DNA of 64,000 bases from Desulfosarcinaceae bacterium (GTDB taxonomy: Bacteria > Desulfobacterota > Desulfobacteria > Desulfobacterales > Desulfosarcinaceae): positions 1 through 64,000 of the forward strand of contig JASJCL010000039.1 of the NCBI GenBank assembly GCA_030066015.1, in the 5' to 3' direction. Positions 1 through 8,140 of the stretch are shown one piece after another (within the stretch, counting starts at the first letter, position 1; the number at the start of each line of letters is the position of its first letter). The position numbers were made by a program, and so were the translations under genes. The notes beneath the pieces were generated by a model. That model was not told where the DNA came from, ran no database searches, and was given only the letters and a program-made list of their open reading frames with translations.

Positions 1-254
1 TCCCAGGGATCTTCGTTGAGAAAGCGGTGCATGGTGTCGAAGGTGGCCCCGCCCCAGGTCTCCACGGCCCAGTAGCCCACCTGGTCCATCAGCTCGGCCA
101 CCGGAATCATGTCCTCGGTGCGCCCGCGGGTGGCAAAGAGGCTCTGGTGGCCGTCGCGCAGGCTCAGATCCATGATCTTGATCGGGTTCTCCCCCTGGGG
201 CCGGTTCACATCATAGTTCATGTCGGTCATCTTGACTTGATCGTGGTCACTCAT
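1..254 (-). CDS. Carboxyltransferase 5S-type subunit (pyruvate/oxaloacetate carboxyltransferase), N-terminal part
   Basis: The first 84 residues of a biotin-dependent carboxyltransferase of the pyruvate carboxylase B / oxaloacetate decarboxylase alpha / transcarboxylase 5S family; the rest lies beyond the left edge. The family moves a carboxyl group between biotin and pyruvate or oxaloacetate. Visible are the family motif [15 protein letters not shown], whose first Asp is the expected metal ligand, and a following ETWGGATFD. The ATG at 254 has a GGAG ribosome site about 10 bases upstream. It is the last visible gene of the mmdA operon, so it probably works with the 12S-type subunit as a methylmalonyl-CoA:pyruvate transcarboxylase. 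From this fragment alone an oxaloacetate decarboxylase alpha subunit cannot be excluded. Confidence 0.85.
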   Translation of the reverse strand, partial: MSDHDQVKMTDMNYDVNRPQGENPIKIMDLSLRDGHQSLFATRGRTEDMIPVAELMDQVGYWAVETWGGATFDTMHRFLNEDPW

Positions 255-347
255 CTTACAAGTCTCCTCATCTGGCAAAAGGTCTTAAATAAGGTATCTA
301 ATCAGGTACAAAAAGGATCGTTGATCTTGACGTCACCGCAGCCGTAC

Positions 348-554
348 TCAGCGTCGCTGCAGGCCCTTCAGCTGCATAAGGCTGCGCATCTGCATAATCT
401 CCTGTCGGCCGCCCATGCCCCACAGGTTGGGGGTCTTGCTCTGGCGAGGGATCGGTTTCACCGGCGGCGGCAGCAACAGGGCCTCCTCTTCGGTCTGGAT
501 ATAGGCCGATACAGCAGCAAGGGCGGCGGCCAATTTCTTCTCGTGTGCTTCCAT
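348..554 (-). CDS. Small OadG-tail-like protein between the carboxyltransferase subunits
   Basis: A 68-residue basic protein with an Ala-rich N-terminal helix (KLAAALAAVSAYIQTEEEA), a Pro-rich linker (PPPVKPIP) and a conserved-looking end (LWGMGGRQEIMQMR). The order Ala-rich helix, Pro linker, Trp-Gly-Arg-Gln resembles the cytoplasmic tail of OadG-type gamma subunits of sodium-pumping decarboxylases, but the membrane helix is absent. It starts at an ATG with an AGAGGA ribosome site, 37 bases after mmdA. A structural or assembly subunit of the transcarboxylase is the likeliest role. The family assignment rests on pattern only. Confidence 0.6.
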   Translation of the reverse strand: MEAHEKKLAAALAAVSAYIQTEEEALLLPPPVKPIPRQSKTPNLWGMGGRQEIMQMRSLMQLKGLQRR

Positions 555-591
555 AAATTATCCTCTGTTACGGCGAAGGTTGGGTGCCTCG

Positions 592-2145
592 TTAGACCGG
601 AATATTGCCGTGCTTCTTGGCCGGCCGCAGCTCGCGCTTGCTGCACATCACCTCGAGGGCGTCGATGAGGCGCGGACGGGTTTCGGCCGGCTCGATAACG
701 GCGTCGATATAGCCCCGAGCGGCGGCGCAGTAAGGATTGGAGAAGAGATTTTCGTACTCCTGAATTTTCTCCTGCCGCTTGGCCTTGGGATTCTGAGCGC
801 CCTTTATCTCCTTGCGGTGAATAATGTTGGCCGCCCCGGCGGCGCCCATGACGGCGATTTCTGCCGTGGGCCAGGCGAAGGCCATGTCGGCGCCCAGATC
901 CTTGGAGCACATCGCCAGGTAGGAACCGCCATAGTCCTTGCGGGTCACCAGCAGGAGCTTGGGCACCGTGGCTTCGGAATAGCACCACAACAGCTTGGCG
1001 CCGTGGCGGATAATGCCGCCCCACTCCTGTTGGCTGCCGGGCAGGTAGCCGGGCACGTCGGCGATGGTCAGCAGGGGAATATTGAAGGCGTCGCAGAAAC
1101 GGATGAAGCGGGTGGCTTTATCGGACGCGTTGATGTCGAGACAGCCCGCCATCTCCTGAGGCTGGTTGGCGATGATCCCCACTGTCCGGCCGTTGAGGCG
1201 CGCAAAACAGATGATGATATTCTTGGCGTAATACTGATGGGGTTCGAAAAAGGTGCCCTCGTCGACGATGGACTGGATCACGGCCTTCATATCGTAGCTG
1301 TGGTTGGGATTGTCGGGGATGATGGCGTTGAGGGCCGGATCGGTGCGTCCGGGGTCGTCCACCGTGGCCACGTGGGGAGGGTCTTCCATGTTGTTGGCGG
1401 GCAGATAGCTGAGCAGTTTCTTGATCTGATCGATGGCGTCGGTGTCGTCTTCACAGGCGAAGTGGGCCACGCCGCTCTTTTCGTTGTGGGCCATGGCGCC
1501 GCCCAGATCCTCGAAGTTGATCTCCTCACCGGTCACCGATTTTATCACCTCGGGGCCGGTGATGAACATGTAGCTGGTCTTCTTCACCATGAAGATGTAA
1601 TCGGTCATGGCCGGCGAGTAGACCGCGCCACCTGCGTTGGGGCCCATGATGGCCGAAATCTGGGGAATCACGCCGGAGGCCAGCGAATTGCGGTAGAAGA
1701 TCTGTCCGAATCCTGAAAGGGCATCGACCCCCTCTTGGATGCGGGCCCCGCCGGAGTCGTTGAGACCCACCAGCGGCACGCCGGCCTTGAGGGCCAGGTC
1801 CATCACCTTCGTAATTTTTTTGGCGTGCATCTCACCCAGACTGCCGGCCCTGGAGGTGAAGTCCTGGGAATAGGCAAAAACCGGTCGGCCTTCCACCATG
1901 CCGTGTCCCGTGATCACACCGTCGGAGGGGATCTCCACCGCTTCCATGCCGAAATTGTTGCAGCGGTGCTGGACGAACATGTCGATCTCCCGGAAAGTGC
2001 CGGCATCAAATAGGCGATCGAGCCGCTCGCGGGCGGTCAGCTTGCCCTTCTCCTTGTGTTTGGCGACCATTTTGTCACCGCCCATTTTGAGCACTTGGGC
2101 CTGTCGCTCCCTCAGCTCGTTGATCTTGTTCTCCACATTACCCAT
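592..2145 (-). CDS. mmdA: Acyl-CoA (methylmalonyl/propionyl-CoA) carboxyltransferase, 12S-type subunit
   Basis: A 517-residue protein of full family length for propionyl-CoA carboxylase beta / methylmalonyl-CoA decarboxylase alpha / transcarboxylase 12S. Both carboxyltransferase halves are present: the N half has SQDFTSRAGSLGEMHAKK and the oxyanion stretch NDSGGARIQEGVDAL; the C half has ANQPQEMAGCLDINASDKA and DVPGYLPGSQQEWGGIIRHG. It transfers carboxyl between carboxybiotin and propionyl-CoA. A GTG at 2151 is possible, but AAAGGA lies 8 bases before the ATG at 2145, so that start is chosen. No biotin carboxylase or carrier gene lies in the window. With the 5S gene next door, transcarboxylase or methylmalonyl-CoA decarboxylase function is more likely than a stand-alone carboxylase. 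Confidence 0.92.
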   Translation of the reverse strand: MGNVENKINELRERQAQVLKMGGDKMVAKHKEKGKLTARERLDRLFDAGTFREIDMFVQHRCNNFGMEAVEIPSDGVITGHGMVEGRPVFAYSQDFTSRAGSLGEMHAKKITKVMDLALKAGVPLVGLNDSGGARIQEGVDALSGFGQIFYRNSLASGVIPQISAIMGPNAGGAVYSPAMTDYIFMVKKTSYMFITGPEVIKSVTGEEINFEDLGGAMAHNEKSGVAHFACEDDTDAIDQIKKLLSYLPANNMEDPPHVATVDDPGRTDPALNAIIPDNPNHSYDMKAVIQSIVDEGTFFEPHQYYAKNIIICFARLNGRTVGIIANQPQEMAGCLDINASDKATRFIRFCDAFNIPLLTIADVPGYLPGSQQEWGGIIRHGAKLLWCYSEATVPKLLLVTRKDYGGSYLAMCSKDLGADMAFAWPTAEIAVMGAAGAANIIHRKEIKGAQNPKAKRQEKIQEYENLFSNPYCAAARGYIDAVIEPAETRPRLIDALEVMCSKRELRPAKKHGNIPV

Positions 2146-2315
2146 GGTCACATTCCTTTCACCTAGCCTTTAATTATACCGATATCCTGGAACCGCCCAG
2201 CATGGGGGCGGACAATGGCGTTGAAGAGACGAATAAAGATAAGAAACAGAAGATTAGATAGAAGCACGCCCGGGCGTCACCATCCTTAGAAAGGAGTAAA
2301 AGCTTCGTCCACGAA

Positions 2316-3299
2316 CTAGTCATTGTCAAGTAAAAAAAGCAGCTCCCGCGCCGCTCGGGTGGCGGCCGCGCGTCCGGCAGCAACATCGCGCCCCAACTCC
2401 GGCAGGCGCGCCTGAACACGTGAGTGGCGCTGAAAACGGTCCCGCAGCCCCTCCTCCACCAGTGCCCACATCCAGTCCAAGGCCTGCCCACGGCGTTTTT
2501 CAGCCAGCTCACCGGTGGCCGTCAGCTTTTCGCGATACGTGCAGACCACTTCCCACACCGCATCCACCCCCCTCAAGGTTAGGGCGCTGCAGGTGCGCAC
2601 GGGGGGGCTCCAGGTGGGGGTTGCCGGATTGAGCAGGTGGAGAGCCGCCTCATACTCTTGGCGAGCTTTCTCCGCCTTTGCGATGTTGTCGCCATCCGCC
2701 TTGTTGATCACGACGGCGTCGGCCAGCTCCAAAACGCCCTTCTTGATCCCCTGCAGCTGATCACCGGCGCCAGCCAACATGAGAACCAGAAAAAAATCCA
2801 CCATGGAGGCCACCGTGGTTTCACTCTGTCCGACGCCCACGGTCTCCACGATGATGACATCGAAACCGGCCGCCTCGCAAACCAACATGGTTTCCCGCGT
2901 CATCCGTCCGACCCCCCCCAGGGTACGGCCGGCGGGTGAAGGGCGGATGAATGCGTTCGGTTGAACACTGAGCCGCTCCATGCGGGTCTTGTCCGCCATG
3001 ATACTGCCACCGGTACGCTGGCTGGAGGGGTCCACGGCCAGAACAGCCACTTTGTGGCCCTTCTCCACCAGCTGCATCCCCAGGGCTTCGATGAAGGTGG
3101 ATTTCCCCACCCCCGGCACGCCCGTAATCCCCAAACGCACCGCCTTGCCGGTCGTCGACAGCAGATGATCGATCAACCGGCCCGCCAGACGGCGGTGTTC
3201 CGGATGCTGGCTCTCCACCAGCGTAATGGCCTTGGCCAGGGCACGCCGCTCCTGGTTCTGGACACCATGGAGAATGGCATCGAAATCGGGCAGCATCAT
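2316..3299 (-). CDS. meaB: Methylmalonyl-CoA mutase-associated GTPase MeaB
   Basis: A 327-residue G3E P-loop GTPase that loads and protects the cobalamin cofactor of methylmalonyl-CoA mutase. The P-loop GVPGVGKST is near residues 61-69. AVDPSSQRTGGSIMADKTRM (switch), FIRPSPAGRTLGG and IIVETVGVGQSE (Walker B region) and the base-recognition NKAD all match the ArgK/MeaB family. It begins 18 bases after the mutase stop, so the pair is clearly co-transcribed. Length and motif order are normal. Two adjacent ATGs (3299, 3296) could both serve as start. Confidence 0.95.
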   Translation of the reverse strand: MMLPDFDAILHGVQNQERRALAKAITLVESQHPEHRRLAGRLIDHLLSTTGKAVRLGITGVPGVGKSTFIEALGMQLVEKGHKVAVLAVDPSSQRTGGSIMADKTRMERLSVQPNAFIRPSPAGRTLGGVGRMTRETMLVCEAAGFDVIIVETVGVGQSETTVASMVDFFLVLMLAGAGDQLQGIKKGVLELADAVVINKADGDNIAKAEKARQEYEAALHLLNPATPTWSPPVRTCSALTLRGVDAVWEVVCTYREKLTATGELAEKRRGQALDWMWALVEEGLRDRFQRHSRVQARLPELGRDVAAGRAAATRAARELLFLLDND

Positions 3300-3317
3300 C
3301 AGCCGGTTACCCTCAGT

Positions 3318-5444
3318 TTAGGCTTGCTCCAGCGCGTTGAGCACCTTATTGGCAGAGTCCGTGATCGGCGTTCCAGGCCCGAACACCCCCACACAGCCGG
3401 CTTCGTAAAGCTGATCGTAGTCGCCGGGGGGGATCACGCCGCCCACCACGACCCGGATGCCCTCGCCACCGGCCGCCTTAAGCGCCTCGACGAGTTGGGG
3501 CACCAGGGTCTTGTGACCGGCGGCCAGGCTGGAGGCGCCAACGATGTGAACATCGTTCTCCACGGCCATTTTGGCGGCTTCCTCAGGGGTCTGGAACATG
3601 GGACTGATGTCCACATCAAACCCCAGGTCAGCATAGGCCGTCGCGATCACCTTGATGCCGCGGTCGTGGCCGTCCTGGCCCATTTTGGTCAGGAGGATGC
3701 GCGGCCGGCGCCCCTGTTTCTCCAGGAATGCCTCGGTACGTTTACGCAGGGTAGCGATGACGCTGTCGTCGCCGAACTCCGCAGCATATACGCCGGAGAT
3801 GCACTGGGTGGTGGCAACGAATCGACCGAAGGCGCTCTCCATGGCGTCGGAGATTTCACCCACCGTGGCCCGTGCCCGGACCGCGGGTATGCAGGCGGCC
3901 AGCAGGTTGTCGCCATTTTCGGCCGCCTGGGTCACCGCTGCCAGGGCGGCGGCAACGGCTGCGTCGTCACGGCTCCCCTTGAGCGCCTTGAGACGGTCAA
4001 CCTGCTCATCGCGCACCGTCTCGGACACCTCGAGAACCTCCATGGGGCTGTCCTCTTCGATCTGGTATTTGTTCACCCCCACGATCACGTCGAGGCCCTG
4101 GTCGATACGGGCCTGTTTGCGGGCGGCCGAGGCCTCGATACGCATCTTGGGCATTCCCGTCTCGATCGCCTTGGCCATGCCACCCAGCGCTTCCACTTCC
4201 GCGATGATTTTGCGCGCTTCGGTGATGATACCGTTGGTGAGCGCCTCGATGTAGTAGGATCCCCCCAGCGGATCCACCACGCGGCAGATCTGAGACTCCT
4301 CCTGGATGAGGATCTGGGTGTTGCGGGCGATGCGGGCGCTAAAGTCGGTGGGCAGGCCCACCGCCTCGTCGAAGCTGTTGGTGTGCAGGCTCTGGGTCCC
4401 ACCCAGGGCCGCAGCAAGCGCCTCCAAGGTGGTTCGAATAATATTGTTGTAGGGATCTTGTTCGGTAAGGCTCCAGCCAGATGTCTGCACATGTGTGCGC
4501 AACATGGTGGATTTGGGATTCTGGGGATTGAAGGGGCTGATCAGCTCATGCCACAGGAAGCGGGCGGCCCGCAACATGGCGATCTCCATGAAAAAGTTCA
4601 TCCCAACGCCGAAGAAGAAGCTGAGGCGCGGGGCAAAATCATCGATTTTGAGGCCGGCATCGAGGGCCGCACGCACATACTCCAGGCCGTCGGCCAGCGT
4701 GAAAGCGGTTTGAAGGACCGAGTTGGCGCCGGCCTCCATCATGTGATAGCCGCTGATGCTCACTGTGTTGAAGCGCGGCATGTGCTCGCTGCAATAGGCG
4801 ATGATGTCCGAAACGATGCGCATGGAGGGCTCGGGCGGGTAGATGTAGGTATTGCGGGTCAAGTACTCCTTGAGAATATCATTCTGAATCGTGCCGGAAA
4901 GCTTGACCTGATCGACGCCCTGCTCCTCGGCGGCCACGATGTAGCCGGCCATGATGGGCAGAACGGCACCGTTCATGGTCATGGAGACCGACATTTGGTC
5001 CAGGGGAATCTGGTCAAAGAGAACCTTCATGTCCTCGATGCTGTCGATCGCCACCCCGGCCTTGCCCACATCGCCGGCCACGCGGGGATGGTCAGAGTCG
5101 TAGCCACGGTGGGTGGCCAGATCGAAGGCCACCGAGAGCCCCTTCTGACCAGCGGCCAGGTTGCGCCGGTAAAAGGCGTTGGAATCCTTGGCGGTGGAGA
5201 AGCCTGCGTATTGGCGGATCGTCCAGGGACGGCCGGCATACATGGTGGCCATGGGACCGCGGGTGTAGGGGGCGAAGCCGGGCAGACCGCCCACATGTTC
5301 GAGCCCCTCAAGATCGGCGGCCGTGTAAAGCGGTTTGACCTGGATCCCTTCCGGGGTGTCCCAGTCGAGGTCCTCCAGGGGGCGGCCTCGTAATTGTTTG
5401 GTGGCAAGTTCCTTCCATTGCTGCGGATCGGGATGTTTCGACAT
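3318..5444 (-). CDS. scpA: Methylmalonyl-CoA mutase, catalytic (alpha) chain
   Basis: A 708-residue adenosylcobalamin enzyme interconverting methylmalonyl-CoA and succinyl-CoA. The N-terminal TIM barrel carries [21 protein letters not shown] and the substrate-site stretch [12 protein letters not shown]. The C-terminal B12-binding domain has [11 protein letters not shown], where the DxHxxG His is the lower cobalt ligand, followed by the GASSLAAGH loop. This is a single-chain mutase of human or MutB type; no separate beta chain is present. The start is set at the ATG at 5444, with GGAGGAG 7 bases upstream, rather than at an in-frame codon at 5480. It leads the run meaB, mmdA, small protein, 5S subunit, which together convert between succinyl-CoA and propionyl-CoA plus a carboxyl carried to pyruvate. 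Confidence 0.96.
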   Translation of the reverse strand: MSKHPDPQQWKELATKQLRGRPLEDLDWDTPEGIQVKPLYTAADLEGLEHVGGLPGFAPYTRGPMATMYAGRPWTIRQYAGFSTAKDSNAFYRRNLAAGQKGLSVAFDLATHRGYDSDHPRVAGDVGKAGVAIDSIEDMKVLFDQIPLDQMSVSMTMNGAVLPIMAGYIVAAEEQGVDQVKLSGTIQNDILKEYLTRNTYIYPPEPSMRIVSDIIAYCSEHMPRFNTVSISGYHMMEAGANSVLQTAFTLADGLEYVRAALDAGLKIDDFAPRLSFFFGVGMNFFMEIAMLRAARFLWHELISPFNPQNPKSTMLRTHVQTSGWSLTEQDPYNNIIRTTLEALAAALGGTQSLHTNSFDEAVGLPTDFSARIARNTQILIQEESQICRVVDPLGGSYYIEALTNGIITEARKIIAEVEALGGMAKAIETGMPKMRIEASAARKQARIDQGLDVIVGVNKYQIEEDSPMEVLEVSETVRDEQVDRLKALKGSRDDAAVAAALAAVTQAAENGDNLLAACIPAVRARATVGEISDAMESAFGRFVATTQCISGVYAAEFGDDSVIATLRKRTEAFLEKQGRRPRILLTKMGQDGHDRGIKVIATAYADLGFDVDISPMFQTPEEAAKMAVENDVHIVGASSLAAGHKTLVPQLVEALKAAGGEGIRVVVGGVIPPGDYDQLYEAGCVGVFGPGTPITDSANKVLNALEQA

Positions 5445-5542
5445 GGTGCGCTCCTCCATGGCTGCAAATATTGGTGCCAATCATCACCACAGCGGGTGGC
5501 CGGCCACTTTGAAGCGGCAGCGGCCTGTGACCCACCAATGGA

Positions 5543-5572
5543 TGCTGTTGCTAAGGCTGCTGTTGCTAAGGC
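5543..5572. repeat. Tandem 15-bp direct repeat at the tetR 3' end
   Basis: Two perfect adjacent copies of TGCTGTTGCTAAGGC (5543-5557 and 5558-5572). The right copy contains the TAG stop of the TetR gene (5566-5568). It looks like a recent slippage duplication just after the coding region. Confidence 0.8.
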
Positions 5573-6183
5573 GCTGGTGCGTCGGGGTTGGTGATGGCCC
5601 GCCAGATCATCTCGAAAAGCATGTTGGTCTGGTCGGTCAGACGCCCGTCCTGACCCCGCTGCACCCACATAACAAAGGCTCGCTGGACGGTGCCCAGCAT
5701 GAAGTCCAATAAAACGCCGGCCCGAACGCGGTTGTTGAGCACCCCCTCGCGCTGGCCGTTGCGCATCACCTCCAGGTAGAGGTTGATCATTTTTTTCTGC
5801 TGAAAGGTTTCGTCCGCCATCCAGGTTTTCATCGGCAGGGTCATGAAGATAATGCGGGCCAGACCGGGATTGCGCTCGTAGTAGTCCAACTGCAGCCACA
5901 GCACCTTGCGCATCAGCTCCTTCAGATCCTGAATCCCCTGGAGATGGTCGAAGATGCGGTCGGTCAACTCTCCCAGCCAGACATCCACGAAGGCAAAAAC
6001 CAGACGCTCTTTGCTGCCGTAGTGTTTGTAAATGGTGGTAAAGCTGACCCCGGCCCGCTTGGCCACGTCGCGGATGTTGGCCTTGTGGAAATCGTTGTGG
6101 GAGAAGATGTCGAGGACCGCCTGTTCGAGACGCCGATGCACTTCAGCCCGAAGGGGGGTAAACTTTGTTATCTGAGCCTCCAT
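5566..6183 (-). CDS. TetR-family transcriptional regulator
   Basis: A 205-residue TetR-type repressor. The N-terminal helix-turn-helix is typical: AVLDIFSHNDFHKANIRDVA then KRAGVSFTTIYKHYGSKERL (about residues 20-60), followed by an all-helical ligand domain. It is the first gene of the minus-strand mutase operon, 121 bases before the mutase start, so it probably senses an acyl-CoA or related intermediate and controls itself plus the operon. An AT-rich inverted repeat 28-58 bases before its start is a good operator candidate. The ligand cannot be read from the sequence. Confidence 0.9.
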   Translation of the reverse strand: MEAQITKFTPLRAEVHRRLEQAVLDIFSHNDFHKANIRDVAKRAGVSFTTIYKHYGSKERLVFAFVDVWLGELTDRIFDHLQGIQDLKELMRKVLWLQLDYYERNPGLARIIFMTLPMKTWMADETFQQKKMINLYLEVMRNGQREGVLNNRVRAGVLLDFMLGTVQRAFVMWVQRGQDGRLTDQTNMLFEMIWRAITNPDAPAP

Positions 6184-6210
6184 CCAATTTCCCAGCGTAT
6201 CAGCAGATCC

Positions 6211-6241
6211 AATATAAATACTTGATAATTATGTTTATATT
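6211..6241. promoter_or_regulatory. AT-rich inverted repeat, candidate TetR operator
   Basis: Arms AATATAAA (6211-6218) and TTTATATT (6234-6241) flank a 15-bp core in an AT-rich island directly upstream of the tetR start at 6183. On the minus strand the left arm supplies TATATT, usable as a -10 element. Position and symmetry fit an autoregulatory operator; the assignment is inferred. Confidence 0.4.
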
Positions 6242-6454
6242 TATAAGGCAGAGGTCTATGTAAAATACCAATTACACTTGAATGAGGGTATTACGGATCA
6301 TTATTATTTTATATTATTATTAATAAATACAAACAATTAATTCTATTTTAAGCGGGCAGTTAAGGCTTGTAGAGTAACAATGTTATTTTTATTTGCAGAT
6401 TAGACCTGAGAAAAACCAGCTGTCAAGCCTTATTTATTGAAGGAGAGGCAGATA

Positions 6455-6481
6455 ATGAAGCGCTTTCACAGAGCGTACTGA
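6455..6481 (+). other. Micro-ORF of 8 codons with strong Shine-Dalgarno
   Basis: ATG-AAG-CGC-TTT-CAC-AGA-GCG-TAC-TGA encodes MKRFHRAY. GGAGAGG precedes the ATG by 8 bases and the region upstream is AT-rich. It could be a leader peptide or the stub of a lost gene. Nothing on this strand follows that it could regulate within the gap. Confidence 0.2.
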
Positions 6482-6550
6482 GCGAATCGAAGCGGAGAAG
6501 GTGGGAACATCGGCACCGTCGGCCCTAAGGCCAAGCAGCATCCCTGTCTA

Positions 6551-6579
6551 AGGGCACAGCCCTAAATCGGCTGTGCCCT
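6551..6579. other. Perfect 11-bp hairpin
   Basis: Arms AGGGCACAGCC (6551-6561) and GGCTGTGCCCT (6569-6579) with a 7-base loop. No U-run follows on either strand, so it is an RNA hairpin or protein site rather than a classic intrinsic terminator. Confidence 0.5.
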
Positions 6580-6650
6580 GCACCTGGGATCCTGCGGATC
6601 GGAAATGGGGGGCCCACCCACGGGTGGGAGGGCGCCGGCAAGTGGGCCGC

Positions 6651-7724
6651 TTAGCGCTTGGCCCGCGGTAGAAAGGCGTTCGCTTCCCAAAGGTCGTAAT
6701 TGGCGCGAAAAGCGCTCAGATCAGCGTAGGCCTCCTTGAACATGGGAGATTGGGAAGCCAGCTCGGCGGCCACGTCCTCCCAGGCCTGCTTGAAGGCCGC
6801 CAGCATCTCCTCCGGCCAGTAATGGATAGTGACGCCGCGGTTTTTGACGTTGGTGTTCATCACCTCGGCCTGAATCGCCTCGGTGTAGGCGAAGCTGTCT
6901 GCCGTGGCAGCCCGGCACATCATCTCAACAATCATCTGCTGGCTTTCGCTCATGGCGTTCCAGACATCCTTGTTGATGAGGAGTTCGAAGAGGGTCGCCT
7001 GCTGATGCCAACCGGGAAAATAGTTGTTCTTGACCACCTTGTAAAACCCCAGGCGAGCATCGATGGCCGGCATGGAGAACTCGGTGGCATCGATGGCCCC
7101 CTTCTCCAGGGCGGGGAAAATCTCGCCGCCGGGCAACAGGCTGACCGAGACCCCCAACTTCTGCATCGCCTTGCCGCCCAGGCCGTAGAAGCGCATTTTG
7201 AGGCCTTTGAGGTCGTCCAGCGAGACGATGGGATCTTTGAACCAGCCCGAGGTTTCCGGGGCGATGATGCCGCAGGGGATGACGTGAACGTTGAAGCCCG
7301 CATCATCGTACATCTTCTGGTAGAGTTGGCGTCCATTGCCGTACCAGATCCAGGCGAGGAACTCACCGGTTTCTGGACCGAAGGGCACGGTGGAGAAGAT
7401 CGATGCGCCGGGGATCTTGCCTTCCCAATACCCCGAAATGCTGTATCCGGCGTTGACCTTGCCCTTGGAAACCGACTCGAGAATCTCGAAAGGCGCGATC
7501 AGCTTGCCCGGCTCGTACACCTTCATGCGCACACTGCCGGCACTGGCAAGCTGGATTCGCTCCTCAACCCACTTAATGGTTGAGCCGAGTCCGGGTAGCG
7601 CTGTGGAAAAACAGATCGGCACCTTGAGCAAAACGGGTTTGTCTTTGGCCGCTGCCGGCGTAACAGCGATCAGTAAACCAAGGACCACTACCCAACAGAC
7701 ACACTTCATCAGACGACACTGCAT
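6651..7724 (-). CDS. TRAP transporter solute-binding protein, DctP family
   Basis: A 357-residue periplasmic binding protein for an organic acid. It has an N-terminal signal peptide (hydrophobic CWVVVLGLLIAVTPAAAK, cleavage after AAA). The DctP core has DLKGLKMRFYGLGGKAMQKL, whose Arg is the usual carboxylate clamp, and the hinge-region stretch GGEIFPALEKGAIDATEFS. GAGGAGG lies 6 bases before the ATG at 7724. The usual small and large permease genes (dctQ, dctM) are absent on both sides, making this an orphan binding protein. A sigma54 promoter (7905-7920) and a palindromic enhancer (8055-8092) precede it, and the divergent sigma54 activator is its likely regulator. The substrate is unknown; a short-chain or dicarboxylic acid suits the neighbourhood. 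Confidence 0.92.
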   Translation of the reverse strand: MQCRLMKCVCWVVVLGLLIAVTPAAAKDKPVLLKVPICFSTALPGLGSTIKWVEERIQLASAGSVRMKVYEPGKLIAPFEILESVSKGKVNAGYSISGYWEGKIPGASIFSTVPFGPETGEFLAWIWYGNGRQLYQKMYDDAGFNVHVIPCGIIAPETSGWFKDPIVSLDDLKGLKMRFYGLGGKAMQKLGVSVSLLPGGEIFPALEKGAIDATEFSMPAIDARLGFYKVVKNNYFPGWHQQATLFELLINKDVWNAMSESQQMIVEMMCRAATADSFAYTEAIQAEVMNTNVKNRGVTIHYWPEEMLAAFKQAWEDVAAELASQSPMFKEAYADLSAFRANYDLWEANAFLPRAKR

Positions 7725-7904
7725 ACTTGCCTCCTCGCGAAAATGAAATTAGACGCCAGATCCTTGGCCTGGTGCCGACCAAGCGACCCCGCGTGGTCTC
7801 CGGGTCCATGCGCCCTGGTTGGGCGGTCCTGACCCATACACCGATGCACCCAAATTGCGCAGTACCCTTCGGGTAACTGCGGTAACAGCCCTGGCATAAA
7901 TTGG

Positions 7905-7920
7905 TGCAATTAATAGACCA
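7905..7920 (-). promoter_or_regulatory. Candidate sigma54 (-24/-12) promoter of the TRAP gene
   Basis: The minus strand reads TGGTCTATTAATTGCA, matching TGG-N10-TTGCA with GG and GC exactly 10 bases apart. Transcription would start near 7893, leaving a leader of about 170 bases before the ATG at 7724. The palindrome at 8055-8092 lies about 155 bases upstream of the -24 element, a normal enhancer distance. Confidence 0.6.
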
Positions 7921-8054
7921 ATTGCCCACAAACCCAAGGACGAAGGCGCCGCGGCAGGGTATCGGACTGCATCCGCTTGGCGGTAGGACCGGCAGCCCGG
8001 GGAAGCCCCTTGCACGAGATGCGATGAAAAAAGGTAGCGTCGGCGGGGCAAAAC

Positions 8055-8092
8055 CTGTATCAAAATGGCGACGTGTCGCCATTTTGATACAG
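8055..8092. promoter_or_regulatory. Perfect 18+18 bp palindrome, probable enhancer/operator of the sigma54 activator
   Basis: Arms CTGTATCAAAATGGCGAC (8055-8072) and GTCGCCATTTTGATACAG (8075-8092) are exact reverse complements separated by GT. It lies between divergent genes: upstream of the TRAP sigma54 promoter and 49 bases before the activator's own start. It should bind the Fis-type domain of that activator, activating the TRAP gene and possibly repressing the activator gene. Confidence 0.75.
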
Positions 8093-8140
8093 ATCGTCAT
8101 GGCCCCTACCCCATCATTCTATTTTTGCGGAGGCTTCAAA

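Larger units (their letters stand above)
6242..6650. other. Intergenic region between tetR and the TRAP gene
   Basis: About 410 bases without a convincing gene: AT-rich from 6242 to about 6440, then GC-rich. It holds a micro-ORF with a strong ribosome site (6455-6481), a perfect hairpin (6551-6579) and a short GC-rich inverted repeat (CCCACC...GGTGGG, about 6613-6629) just beyond the 3' end of the TRAP gene. No DctQ or DctM transporter gene or remnant is visible. Confidence 0.5.

Noticed and set aside
2266-2277. 12-bp palindrome ACGCCCGGGCGT after meaB
   Set aside because: Short, GC-rich, without loop or U-run; could be chance in GC-rich DNA.
2961-5393. Long 810-codon open frame on the plus strand
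   Set aside because: It is exactly antisense to methylmalonyl-CoA mutase, His/Gly/Asp-rich, with no family motif or ribosome site; a GC-driven shadow.
7893-7912. Plus-strand TGGCAT...TGCA resembling a sigma54 promoter for the activator
   Set aside because: The GG and GC are 11 rather than 10 bases apart, which normally abolishes function.
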